Source: Silurus meridionalis (lineage: Eukaryota > Chordata > Actinopteri > Siluriformes > Siluridae). Taken from it: a stretch of DNA of 64,000 nt. The notes under the pieces were generated by a model. It was not told the DNA's origin. It did not search any database and worked only from the letters and a program-made list of their open reading frames with translations. The DNA is taken from positions 166,501 through 230,500 of the forward strand of contig NW_025804663.1 of the NCBI RefSeq assembly GCF_014805685.1, in the 5' to 3' direction. Positions 12,107 through 22,823 of this stretch are shown in pieces. Made by a program: the position numbers and the translations under genes. How positions within the stretch are numbered: position 1 is the first letter of the stretch; each line of letters begins with the position of its first letter.

Positions 12107-12773
12107 GAATAATCTGGCCAAAGATGGACCCAGCGGATGTTTTAAAGCGTTGGGCTTGCTCCACCGCAGAACGGCAATTCCGGGACCCAACCGAGACAGT
12201 GGACATTCTCAGCCCCGAGCAGAGAGATGAGTATTTTTGGGTGCGTCATGCACAGTCAGTGGCAAACCAAATTATATTGAATAACCTCCTGAAATGGCTG
12301 TCTCTCCGGCACCTGAGCTCTGCTGGGGGGCTGCCCAACCTCAGCTTTCCTGCCTGATTGGTGACGTCGCCCCGTATCTCCAACCTTCAGAGATCACCTC
12401 TATGCCTGTCTGCCCTGCCCAGCATGCCCCCAAGCCTCTCCAGAGTCCCGCCGATGGTGCTGCTCTGCTCCAGAGTTTGCCGAGGGCACAATCCTTGCTG
12501 ACTACGTCGCTCCACCCCTCGGTTTTGCTGACGACAAAGTCCAGACCTCCACAGAGGGCATGGCTCCGCCTCAGCCTTCCGCAGATGGCATTGCTCTGCA
12601 TCAGACCTCTGCAGAGGGCGTCGCTCCACCTTATCACATCGGCCAGAACGTACTTGGGGCAGCCACCTGGAGGCTTGCTCCACACTTTGTTCGGCCTTTC
12701 CTGACCTCATGATCCCATAGCAGTTCACCTCAAGCCCCGCTGTGTCTGTCGCTGGCACTTCACTTGCCTACTG
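12107..12773 (+). mobile_element. Internal region of the Gypsy-like element with a gag start
   Basis: An open frame begins at 12124 with Met-Asp-Pro-Ala-Asp and runs 77 codons to 12357. The MDPA-type start just after the LTR is typical of fish Ty3/Gypsy gag. The rest (12290-12720) has imperfect ~33-bp repeats around GCTCCGCCTCAG and GCAGAGGGC and encodes a Pro/Ala-rich sequence in one frame. No protease, reverse transcriptase or integrase remains, so this copy is not autonomous. Confidence 0.6.
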
Positions 12774-12827
12774 TATCCTGCATTTGGGTCCTCCCATCCA
12801 CTCACCTAGTCGCCCGAGTTCCCTGAC
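12774..12827 (+). repeat. Truncated 3' LTR
   Basis: Only the last ~55 bases of the LTR are present, with two or three substitutions from the 5' copy, ending CCCTGACA. The bases outside the two LTR ends (CTCAC and CACTG) do not form a clear target duplication. Confidence 0.65.
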
Positions 12828-13046
12828 ACACTGAAGGCCCAGGTACCAAATGCACAGGCTCCTACTGAAGAAATGTTATTTGTAGACTTTAGTAAAGTTT
12901 CTATTAATAAAGTACCTATGAAATGTCATCCATCCAACACCAGCGAGTCGTTCAAGATTTCACATTAAAAAAACAAAACATACTGAGAGAACATTAGGAT
13001 CTAAAAAGGTGGTCTGTTTTTTTCTTATCTACTATTACATCTTCTG

Positions 13047-13458
13047 CAGAGGTGGAAAGTAAAGAATTAAATTTAGTACATGTGTACTTCTACTTTTTAG
13101 AATCTGTAATTTGACTTTTACTTAAGTATGTTTTGTCTTAACTACATTTTAAATCATAAAAAATTATAATTAAATAAAATAATGCAGGGGAAAAAATGTG
13201 TCTCTGAAACTGATAGATTGATGGGTGGAGAACAAATGTGCTAAACAAGAAAGAAAGATGGAGGTGGAGACAGATTTATATCCCCTTGTCCTTTCTAAAC
13301 TACACCTGAATCCCCCACCCAACCCCCCCACTGTTCAAAAAGTTAAACTCTGAGCAAAACTTTAAATGAACTTTATTTATTTGTAATTCAAGTCAAGTTT
13401 CAGTGAAGTAACAGAACTTTGACTTGAGTAAAATATTATATTACTATTTCCACCTCTG
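13047..13458. mobile_element. MITE with CAGAGGTGGAAA termini
   Basis: Starts 'cagaggtggaaagta' and ends 'actatttccacctctg', an imperfect terminal inverted repeat of about 15 bp. Sequences beginning GGTGGAAAGTA are a common non-autonomous DNA element type in fish. Length is 412 bp. No intact target duplication is visible, so the superfamily is left open. Confidence 0.6.
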
Positions 13459-14560
13459 TTACAGGGATATTAGATACTGTTCCTTTATTGCTGCACTTCT
13501 GCTGGTCATTTGGTTCCGAACAACTCAACAACCATACACAACGCACTAATTAAAGAGGTTATGGTTAAATGTTTCTAAAAGCAGCTTAATTTTGCACCAC
13601 ATTCCAAATCCATCTGTTATATCGGTTCTGTAAGCTGATGTGTGTTCACGTCAGCAGCAGGGAATAAAATGTGCATTGAACCGATTTCCAACCGAACGGC
13701 TTCATTCCTCTCTGAAATACAGCGCAGATGATGTTTCCTTTTTATACGAGGTAATATTTTCTATAAAAACCTCCTCATTTGAACAGGCAGCAGGAGATTA
13801 TTGCTGATTATTGCTGCTTATCTGCTAAGCACAAGCTGCTGGGGCAATCACAGAGGACATTATTGTGGAGAATGGAATAATAATAATGGCATAATAATAT
13901 ACAATAATAACGTCAGCCGTATAAACGGTTTATAATGAGACTCCTGAATGTTTTCTCTGAAGTGATAATTATGTGATAAAGCGTTCCATTAGCCGTGTTA
14001 AAGGAAACAATAAGACGGATTGATACTGCAGGACTGCAGCTTTTGCATTTTAACAAGCCAGACTGCAGGGTCGAGTTTCCCCTCTGAGCTCTCATTCACA
14101 AAACCCTTTTGTGGGAGTTTCTTGATTGAACGTTGCAGTTGTACCTGGAAATCTACATGAAGGGTTAGTGATCTAACTTTGGAGAAAACTGGGGCTGAAA
14201 ACACACTGAACCTTCATATATAACAATGACTCCGAGAGAACACTGCATCAGCCTTAACACAAATGACTATTCATGTCCCTGTAGTGCATATATTTTTAAA
14301 TCAGTGTATAGGAAAAATTCGGGGATTCATTTTCATGCTTCATCAAATATAAAGCTATTTAAAAGAGTTCTACTGCTATTAGCTACTACTGTGATTCAAA
14401 TAAAGGATCACTTGAGGCCCTGAATATAAAAGTCAAATGATTTCAAGCTCTCAGGGAAGAAAAGCTAATGGCTAATTCAAGGTAAATGCTTTGCATGTAC
14501 TGTAAATAGTCATAATGTTGCATTGATAATGAATTAGATACAAACTAATAACCAATGCTT

Positions 14561-14606
<46 letters not shown>

Positions 14607-15295
14607 GATTATTATTACTACAGCTGTCGTCAGGTCAGTTTTGAAGGTCAATGCATGCTGTGGACCCACTAAAGAATGACAGGATGTAAAAAGGCCTATA
14701 AAAACATCTCAAAGAATTCCTCACTGCAGGCCCTTGGATACACTTCATCAACTTGTGATGTTGCATTTAGCCTCCAGAAGTGTTTTATTGGAACAATCAA
14801 AATATAAACGGATCATTTCACCACTTGAGGTTGCGTGGCCTGAAAATACCATCATACACAAGCCAACTGAACATATATGGCTTTATCCTCCTGGCAGCTG
14901 GTCGCCACCAGAGGGGATGTGACTGCCTGCATACACTGAACGGGAAATGGTTGCACTTGGAGGGCAAATCTCAAAAAACATCAGTGCTAAAGTGTAATAA
15001 ATCCTGGGGTTGCATGGCAAAAACAACATCTTGTTTCTCCATGTGGGATGATTTCAAAAACTGTTTTTTTTTTTAAAGGAATCAATTCTTTTTATATCTA
15101 GAATCAGAAATGACTATGTTGGAAAGCCTAACTCCTCTCGCACTACTTTGCCCGAGATAAAGCACCTCCTGGAAAACATTATCTTCCATGAAAGGTCCCA
15201 CAGGGTCAAAATTCTAAAATCTGTATTTATCTCTTTTGGTCTATTAACCATCAACTGACATTTCCCAACCTAAAGATCTCAATGGACTAAAGGTC
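13459..15295. other. No recognisable gene; contains an (ATT)n tract
   Basis: An (ATT)n microsatellite lies at 14561-14619. Open frames of 60-98 codons, such as 14780-15076 (+), show no domain. AT-rich sequence otherwise. Confidence 0.45.
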
Positions 15296-15480
15296 TCAAA
15301 ACAGCTTTACACAGATTAAGAGGTTATAAAGTGTTCAGTGTTGACGCTTACATGCAGAACTGTTCATGTAAACTGTGGTCCTGAGCTCATTGTGGCAGAC
15401 TGTGGATATTAATTCCAGTCCAAATCCTTCCTCAAAGGTCTTGAGTTGCTCAGGAACTTCATGGATCATCGCTGCAGACT
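15296..15480 (-). mobile_element. L2/CR1-like LINE 3'-region fragment (subtype 2)
   Basis: Antisense. It matches the complement of 57800-57980: 'taaactgtggtcctgagctc', 'attaattccagtccaaatcc', 'gttgctcaggaacttcatg'. This subtype has a different internal 3' region from copies such as 21755-22265 but the same terminal 'agctttacacag' block. Confidence 0.55.
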
Positions 15481-15832
15481 AACACTCAGTCTGTTCCTTA
15501 CATGTGACTTTCCAGCTGACCTTTTGGATTTGTCTGGGTTTGTCCTTGTTAAAAACTGCTGCAGAATATTTGCATGTGTCCGTCCTCTCCACTGGTGTCT
15601 CACGTGTCACTGAAAACACAGCTGCTACATTACTGAACATTTGGAAATTATTTTGCAAACCAAATGCAAATTCAAATCTGTCAAAGGTTAATGATGTTAC
15701 AGAGCGAGAAATCAAATCTCTGTGTATTTGTTCTTTGTACTGTCTAGTAAATAATCAAACACATTTACATTTTAGGAAAGTTAGTATTTAAATGCTAAAA
15801 TAATCAAATACATATTTATTTATATCTTCAGT

Positions 15833-15905
15833 TCAATTCATGTTTATTTGTATTGCGCTTTTAATAATAATCATTGTCTCTGAGCAGCTTTACACAGATA
15901 ATGTG
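15833..15905 (-). mobile_element. L2/CR1-like LINE 3'-terminal fragment
   Basis: Antisense 'caattcatgtttatttgtat', 'tgcgcttttaataat', 'gagcagctttacacagata'. Short, 5'-truncated copy. Confidence 0.7.
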
Positions 15906-16674
15906 GTGAGATCATTCCACCATGCGTATATTGATTTTATTTCATTGTTAGTTCTGAAGAATGAACCAAGCAAATATATATTTCCCCATTTACACTGTTA
16001 TTTAGCATGTTTATTTATCTTCTTCAATAGCAAAATAAATATCTCCAAGTGCAGAAAAAAATTAAGTTTCAAATTAAAACACAATTGTACTAAGAATTGT
16101 AAAGGAAAGTTTCACTCACTACATACACAAAGAAAAAAAAACACTTTAGGGCTTGAGGGTGAATTCCAAGGTGAACTTTTCACCACCTGCAGCAGCAGAA
16201 GATACACATGCAGTACTCCAGTGTCCTTTAAATCACAGCAGCCAAATTTCAACCCAGTTGTAATAAATTACTTTGCAAACCAAATGAGTCAAATATATTA
16301 TAAATAAGATCAGCTTATTATTTGATCTTTATTCAATAACATCTAAACAGTAAGAAGGAGGAACTTTTAGGCAGAGCAGAAACCTGCCCAAGTTTCATGT
16401 ACAAATAATCTAATGGAATTATTATAAACCAGTTCACACCTAAACACTGAGTTTGAGACACGTGTAGACCTTACAGAAGGACAAAACACGTGCCTTGAGG
16501 TTAAATACCTGTGAAGTTCTGTAATCTGGGAATGTACATAAAAAACTAAAGATAAATTAAAATGATTTAAAAAACAAACTGTATTTATATCATGTATTTA
16601 TTACATTTATAAAACAATAGAAATAAATGATCATTTGTATTGCAGCTGTACATTAGTTTATGGGATTTACATCT
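15906..16674. other. No recognisable gene
   Basis: AT-rich. An open frame of 155 codons spans 15840-16307 but begins in the L2 fragment and has no recognisable domain or codon structure. Confidence 0.4.
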
Positions 16675-16850
16675 ATTACATTTGGCAGTTGCTTTTAAAC
16701 AGAATCACTTACAATTATCTCATTCATACAACTGAGCAGGTAAAGTTAAGGGCCTTGCTCAAGGGCCCATCAGTGGCAGCTTAGTGGTGGTTGATTTCAG
16801 CTCATGACCTTCTAAACAGAAGTCCAACATTTTAACCACTGAGCTCCCCC
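16675..16850 (-). mobile_element. tRNA-like SINE (GGGCCTTGCTCAAGGGCCC family)
   Basis: The minus strand reads from an A-box-like 'agctcagtggttaaa' through 'gggcccttgagcaaggccct' to 'gccaaatgtaatag'. The same family appears at 25436, 31849, 32228, 36424, 36690, 39458, 41918 and 62102. It resembles the HAmo-type tRNA SINEs of cypriniform fish, though I cannot confirm the family name. Confidence 0.7.
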
Positions 16851-17360
16851 TCCCCCTGTAGTGCATTAAAGATAAATAGATTTCAATTTTCTCATGTTTA
16901 GAAGTAAAAGTGTCTAATTAAAATCGATGTGATTTCACAATCATTTTTATTTGAAAGATTCATTAGTTCATTGATATTATCATTATGCGACTTACAGAAT
17001 TCTGCTGTAATGATGTAACTTGTCTAGAACTCACTCTCGGTGACTTAAAGAAAATTCAGCTTCTCACTGCAGCTTCTGTTGTTTCAGATACACGTGTAGG
17101 AGATGTGAACTTCACACAGTCATAGCTTTGAACATTTAAACATCAGCTCTATTCTCACAAAAACCACAGAGTAAATCAGGGTTAAATCCAGCAATAACAC
17201 GTCTGTTTCACCTCGTTAAAAACATTACAGACAAAATTTCCAAAGAAATATTTCAGGCAATTTTACATACGATTACAATTATAAAAGTCTTTATTTCAGT
17301 CACAGTTTAACTCTATATTAGACCATTGTTAAATATCTGATCTGTTCTGGAAATTCCATT
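16851..17360. other. No recognisable gene
   Basis: AT-rich 5' flank of the lectin gene; nothing recognisable. Confidence 0.4.
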
Positions 17361-17432
17361 CAATTCAATTTTATTTGTAAAGTGCTGTTAACATTGGACA
17401 TTGTTTCAGAGCAGCTTAACGCAGATTCGATT
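17361..17432 (-). mobile_element. L2/CR1-like LINE 3'-terminal fragment
   Basis: Antisense 'caattcaattttatttgtaa', 'agtgctgttaacattggaca', 'cagagcagctta'. Lies about 0.5 kb upstream of the lectin promoter. Confidence 0.7.
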
Positions 17433-17887
17433 CGAATTCTCTGGTTTTCTTTATCAGAAAGTTCACTCTAGATTCCCTACAGTCCCAAACTGACTCAAAG
17501 CAAATAAATAAATGTTACACTTTGTACAGCACGATGATTTTATTCATATTTTATATTTATATGTAACTGATAATAGAGATTTCAGCCAGAATCTGCTGTC
17601 TAAACTACGAGGCTCTGTAGATCTTTATGATGTTCACAGATTACAATTACAGATACAATTATAAAAAACAATATACTTTATACTTTTATTATTAATCATT
17701 ATCATTATTACTGGTAATTAATAGAAAATGTCATCATTTTGTATTTCATTAATGAAGTTCATTAGTGATTGATCAACACATTATTACAAAAGTAAACAAA
17801 AAAAGTTGTACATGACACTTGAGATGTTGTTTAAAAAATAGGACGTACAGATGCAGCTGAAAGGACGGCCCAGGATAAACAGCACTC

Positions 17888-17895
17888 TATAAAAG
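17888..17895 (+). promoter_or_regulatory. TATA box of the lectin gene
   Basis: TATAAAAG 96 bases before the start codon. This predicts transcription starting near 17915-17925 and a 5' UTR of about 60-70 bases in the same exon as the coding sequence. No other good TATA box is seen between here and the ATG. Confidence 0.6.
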
Positions 17896-17983
17896 GTTCT
17901 CCTGGATGTTCATGCTGAACACTGAACTCAGCTCTTGTGTTCCTGAGTAAAGCTCTACAGAGCTCAAGGGCATTCCAGAAACA

Positions 17984-18712
17984 ATGAGTTCATCTGTTTC
18001 TTTGTTCCTCCTTCTGGTACTTAGTGAGATGACTGCAGGTTTGTTGAGACAGTATATTTACAATTCACAGTACATGAACTGGTCAGATGCACAAAAATAC
18101 TGCAGAAGAACCTACAAGGACCTGGCAAGCATCACTAGTGAAGATGAATTCCAGAGAGCTGTACAGAGTGGACCGAGCTGGATTGGGCTGAAGAGAAATG
18201 AATCCATCCCAGAAACATGGCAGTGGTCTGGAGGAGAACCAGCTAATTTCTTCAAATGGGAACAGGCGAGATATAAACGTGATGATCTGTACCAAGCCAG
18301 CTCTGATTGTGTTAAAATGGACACATATGGCTGGACAAGTGACGACTGCAGTGATCCTGCCCCTTCCGTGTGCTACAGAATTGTGATCTTCATTAACATA
18401 AATATGACCTGGAAAGATGCTCATAATTACTGCAGGATGCATTATACTGACCTGTTCTACCCATTCTCTGTAGCGAACCCAAGTGCGATTGAATCTGAAG
18501 GTGCTAAATCCTCTACTGACAGTATCTGGACAGGCCTGCGCTTCCTCAACAGAAAATGGTTCTTCCTGAACGTGGAGAAATTGGAGCCGCCAAAATCACT
18601 GTCCTCGTGTCCCACTCAAAACTACTACTGTGGAGCTCGCAACATTAAGACACATGTCTGGGAGAACAGACGCTGCAACGACAAGCTTAGTTTCATCTGC
18701 TACTGGTGGTAA
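17984..18712 (+). CDS. Secreted protein with two C-type lectin-like domains
   Basis: A 242-residue protein in one uninterrupted frame. Residues 1-19 or so form a signal peptide with a Leu-rich core. Domain 1 (about 22-131) shows NWSDAQKYC, WIGLKRN, WQWSGGEPANF, DCVKM and SVCY, with cysteines at 40, 109, 122 and 130. Domain 2 (about 132-242) shows MTWKDAHNYC, IWTGLRF and FICYWW, with cysteines at 150, 209, 216, 231 and 239. N-glycosylation sequons occur at Asn32, Asn72 and Asn140. Fish have large families of such short multi-domain lectin-like proteins, thought to act in recognition or immunity. The calcium and sugar motifs are poor: EPA replaces EPN, and no WND follows, so classical sugar binding is doubtful. 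There is no membrane segment. The ATG is the first after the TATA box. A GTAAAG right at the stop codon and 'ttctttaacag' at about 18815-18830 could be an alternative splice pair that barely changes the C-terminus. Confidence 0.85.
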   Translation: MSSSVSLFLLLVLSEMTAGLLRQYIYNSQYMNWSDAQKYCRRTYKDLASITSEDEFQRAVQSGPSWIGLKRNESIPETWQWSGGEPANFFKWEQARYKRDDLYQASSDCVKMDTYGWTSDDCSDPAPSVCYRIVIFININMTWKDAHNYCRMHYTDLFYPFSVANPSAIESEGAKSSTDSIWTGLRFLNRKWFFLNVEKLEPPKSLSSCPTQNYYCGARNIKTHVWENRRCNDKLSFICYWW

Positions 18713-18952
18713 AGTAATGTTTTGTAAAATTCACATAAACCTGACACTTTTTATTTAACGTTTAAACTTGATATTAATTTACAGACAAAACGACCTGACA
18801 GGTTTTCACTTTCTCTTCTTTAACAGAGGTTTCCATCTGGGACAGAGATCTTCCAGAAGAACTTGTACAAGATGTAGATGTACAGTAGTATGTTAGGTTA
18901 TGTTGCTATATTCATATTTAAATAGATGTTATTCTTGTATAAAAAAAGAATT

Positions 18953-18976
18953 AATAAATTAGGCATTAGTAATAAA
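18953..18976 (+). promoter_or_regulatory. Polyadenylation signals of the lectin gene
   Basis: Two AATAAA hexamers, at 18953-18958 and 18971-18976, about 240-260 bases after the stop codon. They are the first canonical signals downstream on this strand. Confidence 0.55.
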
Positions 18977-19080
18977 AGTGAATGATGAATGTATTACTTC
19001 ATTCTGTTTAACTGTATTTTGTTTAGTCATCGATTCGGCATATGTGAAATATTACTCATGTGTAAATGAAGAAGCATGTA

Positions 19081-19480
19081 CGAGGTGGTAGCAAAAAATG
19101 TCCAGGCTACTTTTGTAACACGGCAACAGATAGCAGCACGAGGCTGCACGCACAGTCCAAGGGAGCACCAGCCTTCATAAGACAGTGTGCCAAAAGACAT
19201 CCTCCTGTGACTGCTGTTCTGACCACTGGCTTTACAACATATGCGATTTCATTATGGACACCAAGTTCACTGAGCTTTCTTCACACATGAGTGTCTCACT
19301 GAAAACAAACATGATCTCACTTCCACACCCACACTACTTACCAGCTTTGGCTCCTGAGGACTTTTCACTCTCCTGAAGATGAAGATCCAGCTCGCCGTTA
19401 TGACACCGATGCGGAGATCCAGCATGAATCGCAGAAGGTGTTTCACACGCTTCAAATAGAAGATTTGAATCAAAAACTAG
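19081..19480 (+). mobile_element. Mariner-like element remnant
   Basis: Begins after a TA with CGAGGTGGTAGC, the complement of the terminus at 45501-45511. Near 19355-19450 a frame reads like 'RRYDTDAEIQHESQKVF', comparable to the segment before the mariner C-terminal block. The middle of the transposase is missing and frames are broken. Confidence 0.5.
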
Positions 19481-20038
19481 AAGAAATAAAAATAAAAAGG
19501 TATATTATATTGTGATTTGGAATTACACCTTTAGATGCTTCGATTGGAAGATGATTGTCAGAAACAGAGAATAAAGACACATGCAAATTTTGTAAAAAAA
19601 AAAAAATTAAGTCAGAATAAACTTCTTATATACACCTCAATTTCTGCAAACACAAAAAGAGAGGACTAGCAGGAAGTGCTGACAAATTAAATGCTTAAAT
19701 GTTCAAATGCTTGTTTCCCACTTTCTGTTGGTGGAGTTTCTGTTTTTCTTTTTTAGAGTTTTTTTTTTTCACTTTTAGGACAGTAAGCAGAGGTCATCTC
19801 CAGTGAAAGTGCAAACCAACAAACAAACAAAAAACATTTTTTTTAATGACAGGAAGGTGGGGGATTTCTCTGATATGAAGAGCATCCATATTGTCCAGTG
19901 TGTGCAGTTTGAAATGTATTGTCAGTCTTCCTCTAGCGATTTTATTTGAGTGTGAGTGTAAGCTAGTTAACACTCTGAGTCTAGAGGGAATTAGTGAGTG
20001 TGAGAGCAGTCCAGGTTCTGCAGGGGAAAAGTCTGGAT
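19481..20038. other. No recognisable gene
   Basis: AT-rich sequence between the mariner remnant and the inverted repeat; nothing recognised. Confidence 0.4.
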
Positions 20039-20261
20039 GAACAAATGAACAGTACAACAGTGTAACAGTAGAAAATTAAACGTGTATCTCTGTGTGCTGC
20101 TTTAGTGGGAATGAAGACAGTTTATGATGAAATCTATACATAATTATCTTTCTGAAAAAAAATCTGTAAATATGTCTTATCTGAGGCTCAGAAAGTAAAG
20201 ATGATGAAGAACTTAATTGTTTCAATGTTTAGGACACCACAAGACACACACACACTGCATT

Positions 20262-20750
20262 AGAGCCTTCGCAGCGGGGCGAATGGGTGACGTCTTGGCG
20301 GCATACTTACAAAGCCAACGCTAAGGCTCGCCCACGGGAGCCGGACATAGCAGGTCAGCTTAGGTTTTTAGGACATCATAGGTTCTCTAAGATAGTTTTT
20401 CACACAGGAGCTAATGATATACGCCTTTGACAGTCAGAGGTTACTAAGAGTAATATTATAGAGGTGTGTAAATTAGCGAAGGCAATGTCCGATGCAGTAA
20501 CATGCTCTGGCCCCATCCAAATGCGACATGGTGATGAAGCCTACAGCAGGTTATGGTCGCTGAACTGCTGGATGTCTGAGTGGTGCTCCAAAAACAATGT
20601 GGGCTTCATCAATAATTGGAGCATTTTTGAGGGCAAGGCTGGCCTGTTAGGGCGGGACGGTATCCATCCCACTCGGGAAGGTGCTGCTCTCATCTCTTGT
20701 AGTATAGGTCATAGTCTCAGAACAGCACTAGTTAATTATGATGAGATATA
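20262..20750 (+). pseudogene. CR1/L2-type LINE ORF1 (esterase-like) fragment
   Basis: The frame carries 'FHTGANDIR' near 20398-20425, then a stop (TGA), then continues with 'SGPIQMRHGDEAYSRLWSL', 'WCSKNNVGFINNW' and 'GRDGIHPTREGAAL', ending at 20751. G-x-N-D and the D-x-x-H of DGIHP are blocks III and V of SGNH/GDSL hydrolases, the domain found in ORF1 of many fish CR1/L2 LINEs, where it is thought to aid retrotransposition. The N-terminal block with the catalytic serine is missing and the internal stop makes this copy dead. It lies between the inverted-repeat arms. Confidence 0.75.
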
Positions 20751-20877
20751 AAAAAAGTAAAAACTGAGGTAAATAATAATAATAAAATAAAAAACATTAA
20801 GCAAATACAGATATTATACAAAGTGAGCTTTAATATACAAGCAGGGTTTAAAATCTGGTGTTGTTTGTATATGTATC

Positions 20878-20878
<1 letters not shown>

Positions 20879-20926
<48 letters not shown>
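20879..20926. repeat. (GT)n microsatellite
   Basis: Perfect GT run at the inner end of the right inverted-repeat arm. Confidence 0.95.
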
Positions 20927-21135
20927 GTGGTGTCTTAAAGATTGAAACAATTGTTAAGTTCTCAATCATTTTTACTTTCTGAGCCTCAGATAAGACAGAT
21001 TTACAGATTTCCTTCAGAAAGTATAATTATGTATAGATTTCATCATAAACTGACTTCATTCCCTCTAAAGCAGCACACAGCGATGCACTTCCAATTTTCT
21101 ACTGTTACACTGTTGTACTGTTCATTTGTTTATCC

Positions 21136-21754
21136 ATTAGACAGTTTGAAGGTCACATGCACTGATCAGAAAAACACAGGTGATGGGATGCTGGATATCC
21201 GTCAGTACAGTCAGAGTTTTAAAGCCACTTGTTTGGAATTAGTACTGAAAGGCTCATGTCACCTTTAATAGCTGTTTTAAACCATAAATATTTATGGATT
21301 ATTCATCTCAGGGAAACATTACACAGATGTATGGGTGACTTGTTGTTAGTTCTGCATAAATATTAATAATCCCAACAAGAGAAAATATGACCACACAATA
21401 AACAAAAGGAGTCTGAATAAAGAGTGTGTGTCCTAAAAACACATCCCCAACACTAAAACTCATGAAATGCAATGAGAGCAATGAGAGTCTGGCATGTTCA
21501 GATCCTGTGACTGTGAGATTCTGTGTAATTTAACAAACTATCTTTTCCACTCATTATTCAGCACCATCGAAAATAGCATTTAAAACAGAACAGGATATTA
21601 ATGTGCAATTCTGCGGGGCACTAAATTAACCGAATGCAAGTGAAACATCTGGCCAGTTTTATCATAAAATCAATTTCACAGTGCTGTCTCCTGTAGAACA
21701 ACATGACCTCAGTCTGCAGGATAAACTGAAAAGGACTCATCTGCTGTCCTTTAA
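21136..21754. other. No recognisable gene
   Basis: AT-rich sequence; open frames lack recognisable domains. Confidence 0.4.
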
Positions 21755-22265
21755 TCTACATCCCGAACCATCTGAGACGTACCAGCACCATTTTGATTAC
21801 ACTTCATGTGGAGTTTGGACACTGGACCTCTTTGTGTGTTTAAAGGCTCTGGCATGGAGAAGCTGGTGTTGAATTTATGATGATCTCAGATGTTGAGCTA
21901 TTTTATGAGTTGCTCAGTAGCTCCTGGTTTTATAACCATAATGACTGTAAAAGACTGTAGAAAGATCATCAGTCATAATCACACACTCCAGTGCTCATGT
22001 TAGTTCTCACTCTCCAGTGTTCTGTAGTGTGTAAAGACTATAATCACACTTTTGATGTCACCCAAATGAGGATGAGGTTCTGCTTTTGAGTCTGGTTCCT
22101 CTCAAGGTTTCTTACTCATAACTTTCAAGAAAGTTTTTCCTTCACCACAGTCTCCATGGTGCTCATCAGGGATAAATACACATCGTTCACTTTCAAATTC
22201 TGTAAAGCTGCTTTGAGTCAATGTCTGTTGTAAAAAGCGCTATAGAATAAACTTGACTAGAATTT
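21755..22265 (+). mobile_element. L2/CR1-like LINE 3' region
   Basis: A long sense copy of the dispersed 3' region: 'catcccgaaccatctgagac', 'ggagtttggacactggacct', 'ccagtgttctgtagtgtgta', 'gatgtcacccaaatgaggat', 'ggttcctctcaaggtttctt', 'ctgtaaagctgctttgagtc', ending AAAAGCGCTATAGAATAAACTTGAC. It is the best copy in the window besides 42004-42877. Confidence 0.8.
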
Positions 22266-22619
22266 TTCGCTTCAGATTAAAGTCAAGTTTATTAATTCTA
22301 AGAAATTTTACTTTCATATAAGCAAAAAGCTGCTTCTAAAGCTATAACTTGACCACAACAAGAGTATCAACTTCATCCTTTTTGTTATCGTTAATAAAAA
22401 AAGAGAAATAAAGAGAGATAATTGAAACAACTGGGGTACAATTTCTTGCAGTAATTCTCATACTCTCTCCAGTGACTATCCAGAGCCAAGGCCAGAGAGC
22501 AGTCAAACAGACTCAACCGACCGCCTGCTAGCTGCATGAAGTTGTCTCTCAGAATCCCCATGTAACGACTGTCTATGAGCAAAACCAAAATGTAGAAATA
22601 TAAGAAAGTTTGTTTAAGT

Positions 22620-22823
22620 AAATTGATTAACATTAAATTAAATAGGACTAAACGCACAGCTGAAACCTCTGATCTAAAGATAGGATTGTTGGATATTAGA
22701 TCTCTCACATCAAAAGAGCTGATTATAAGTGAAATTATTACCGACCAGGAGTTTAATGTAATGTGTTTGACAGAAATGTGGATTAAACCGAATAAATATG
22801 AGCAGAGTCAGAGCTATTTATAA
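22620..22823 (+). pseudogene. LINE ORF2 endonuclease N-terminal fragment
   Basis: A frame of 66 codons carries 'LKIGLLDIRSLTSKE' and 'FNVMCLTEMWIKP', the opening strand and the catalytic Glu-containing block (LTExW) of the apurinic-type endonuclease of CR1/L2-type LINEs. The frame stops after about 60 residues, and the catalytic Asp/His blocks and all of the reverse transcriptase are absent. With the ORF1 piece at 20262, this points to one LINE family of which only scattered segments remain. Confidence 0.7.

Larger units (their letters stand above)
20039..21135. repeat. Long inverted repeat enclosing a LINE ORF1 fragment
   Basis: The left arm 20039-20255 and right arm about 20905-21135 are reverse complements with small differences. 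Shared words are 'acaaatgaacagtacaacag', 'tgtaacagtagaaaatt', 'gatgaaatctatacataat', 'tctgaggctcagaaagta' and 'gacaccaca'. The ~650-base centre holds a LINE ORF1 fragment and a (GT)n tract that may have grown from the short ACAC run at the inner end of the left arm. The arms could be long terminal inverted repeats of a DNA element or an inverted duplication. Confidence 0.8.

Noticed and set aside
15840..16307. 155-codon open frame as a gene
   Set aside because: It begins inside an antisense L2 fragment and shows no domain; probably chance in AT-rich DNA.
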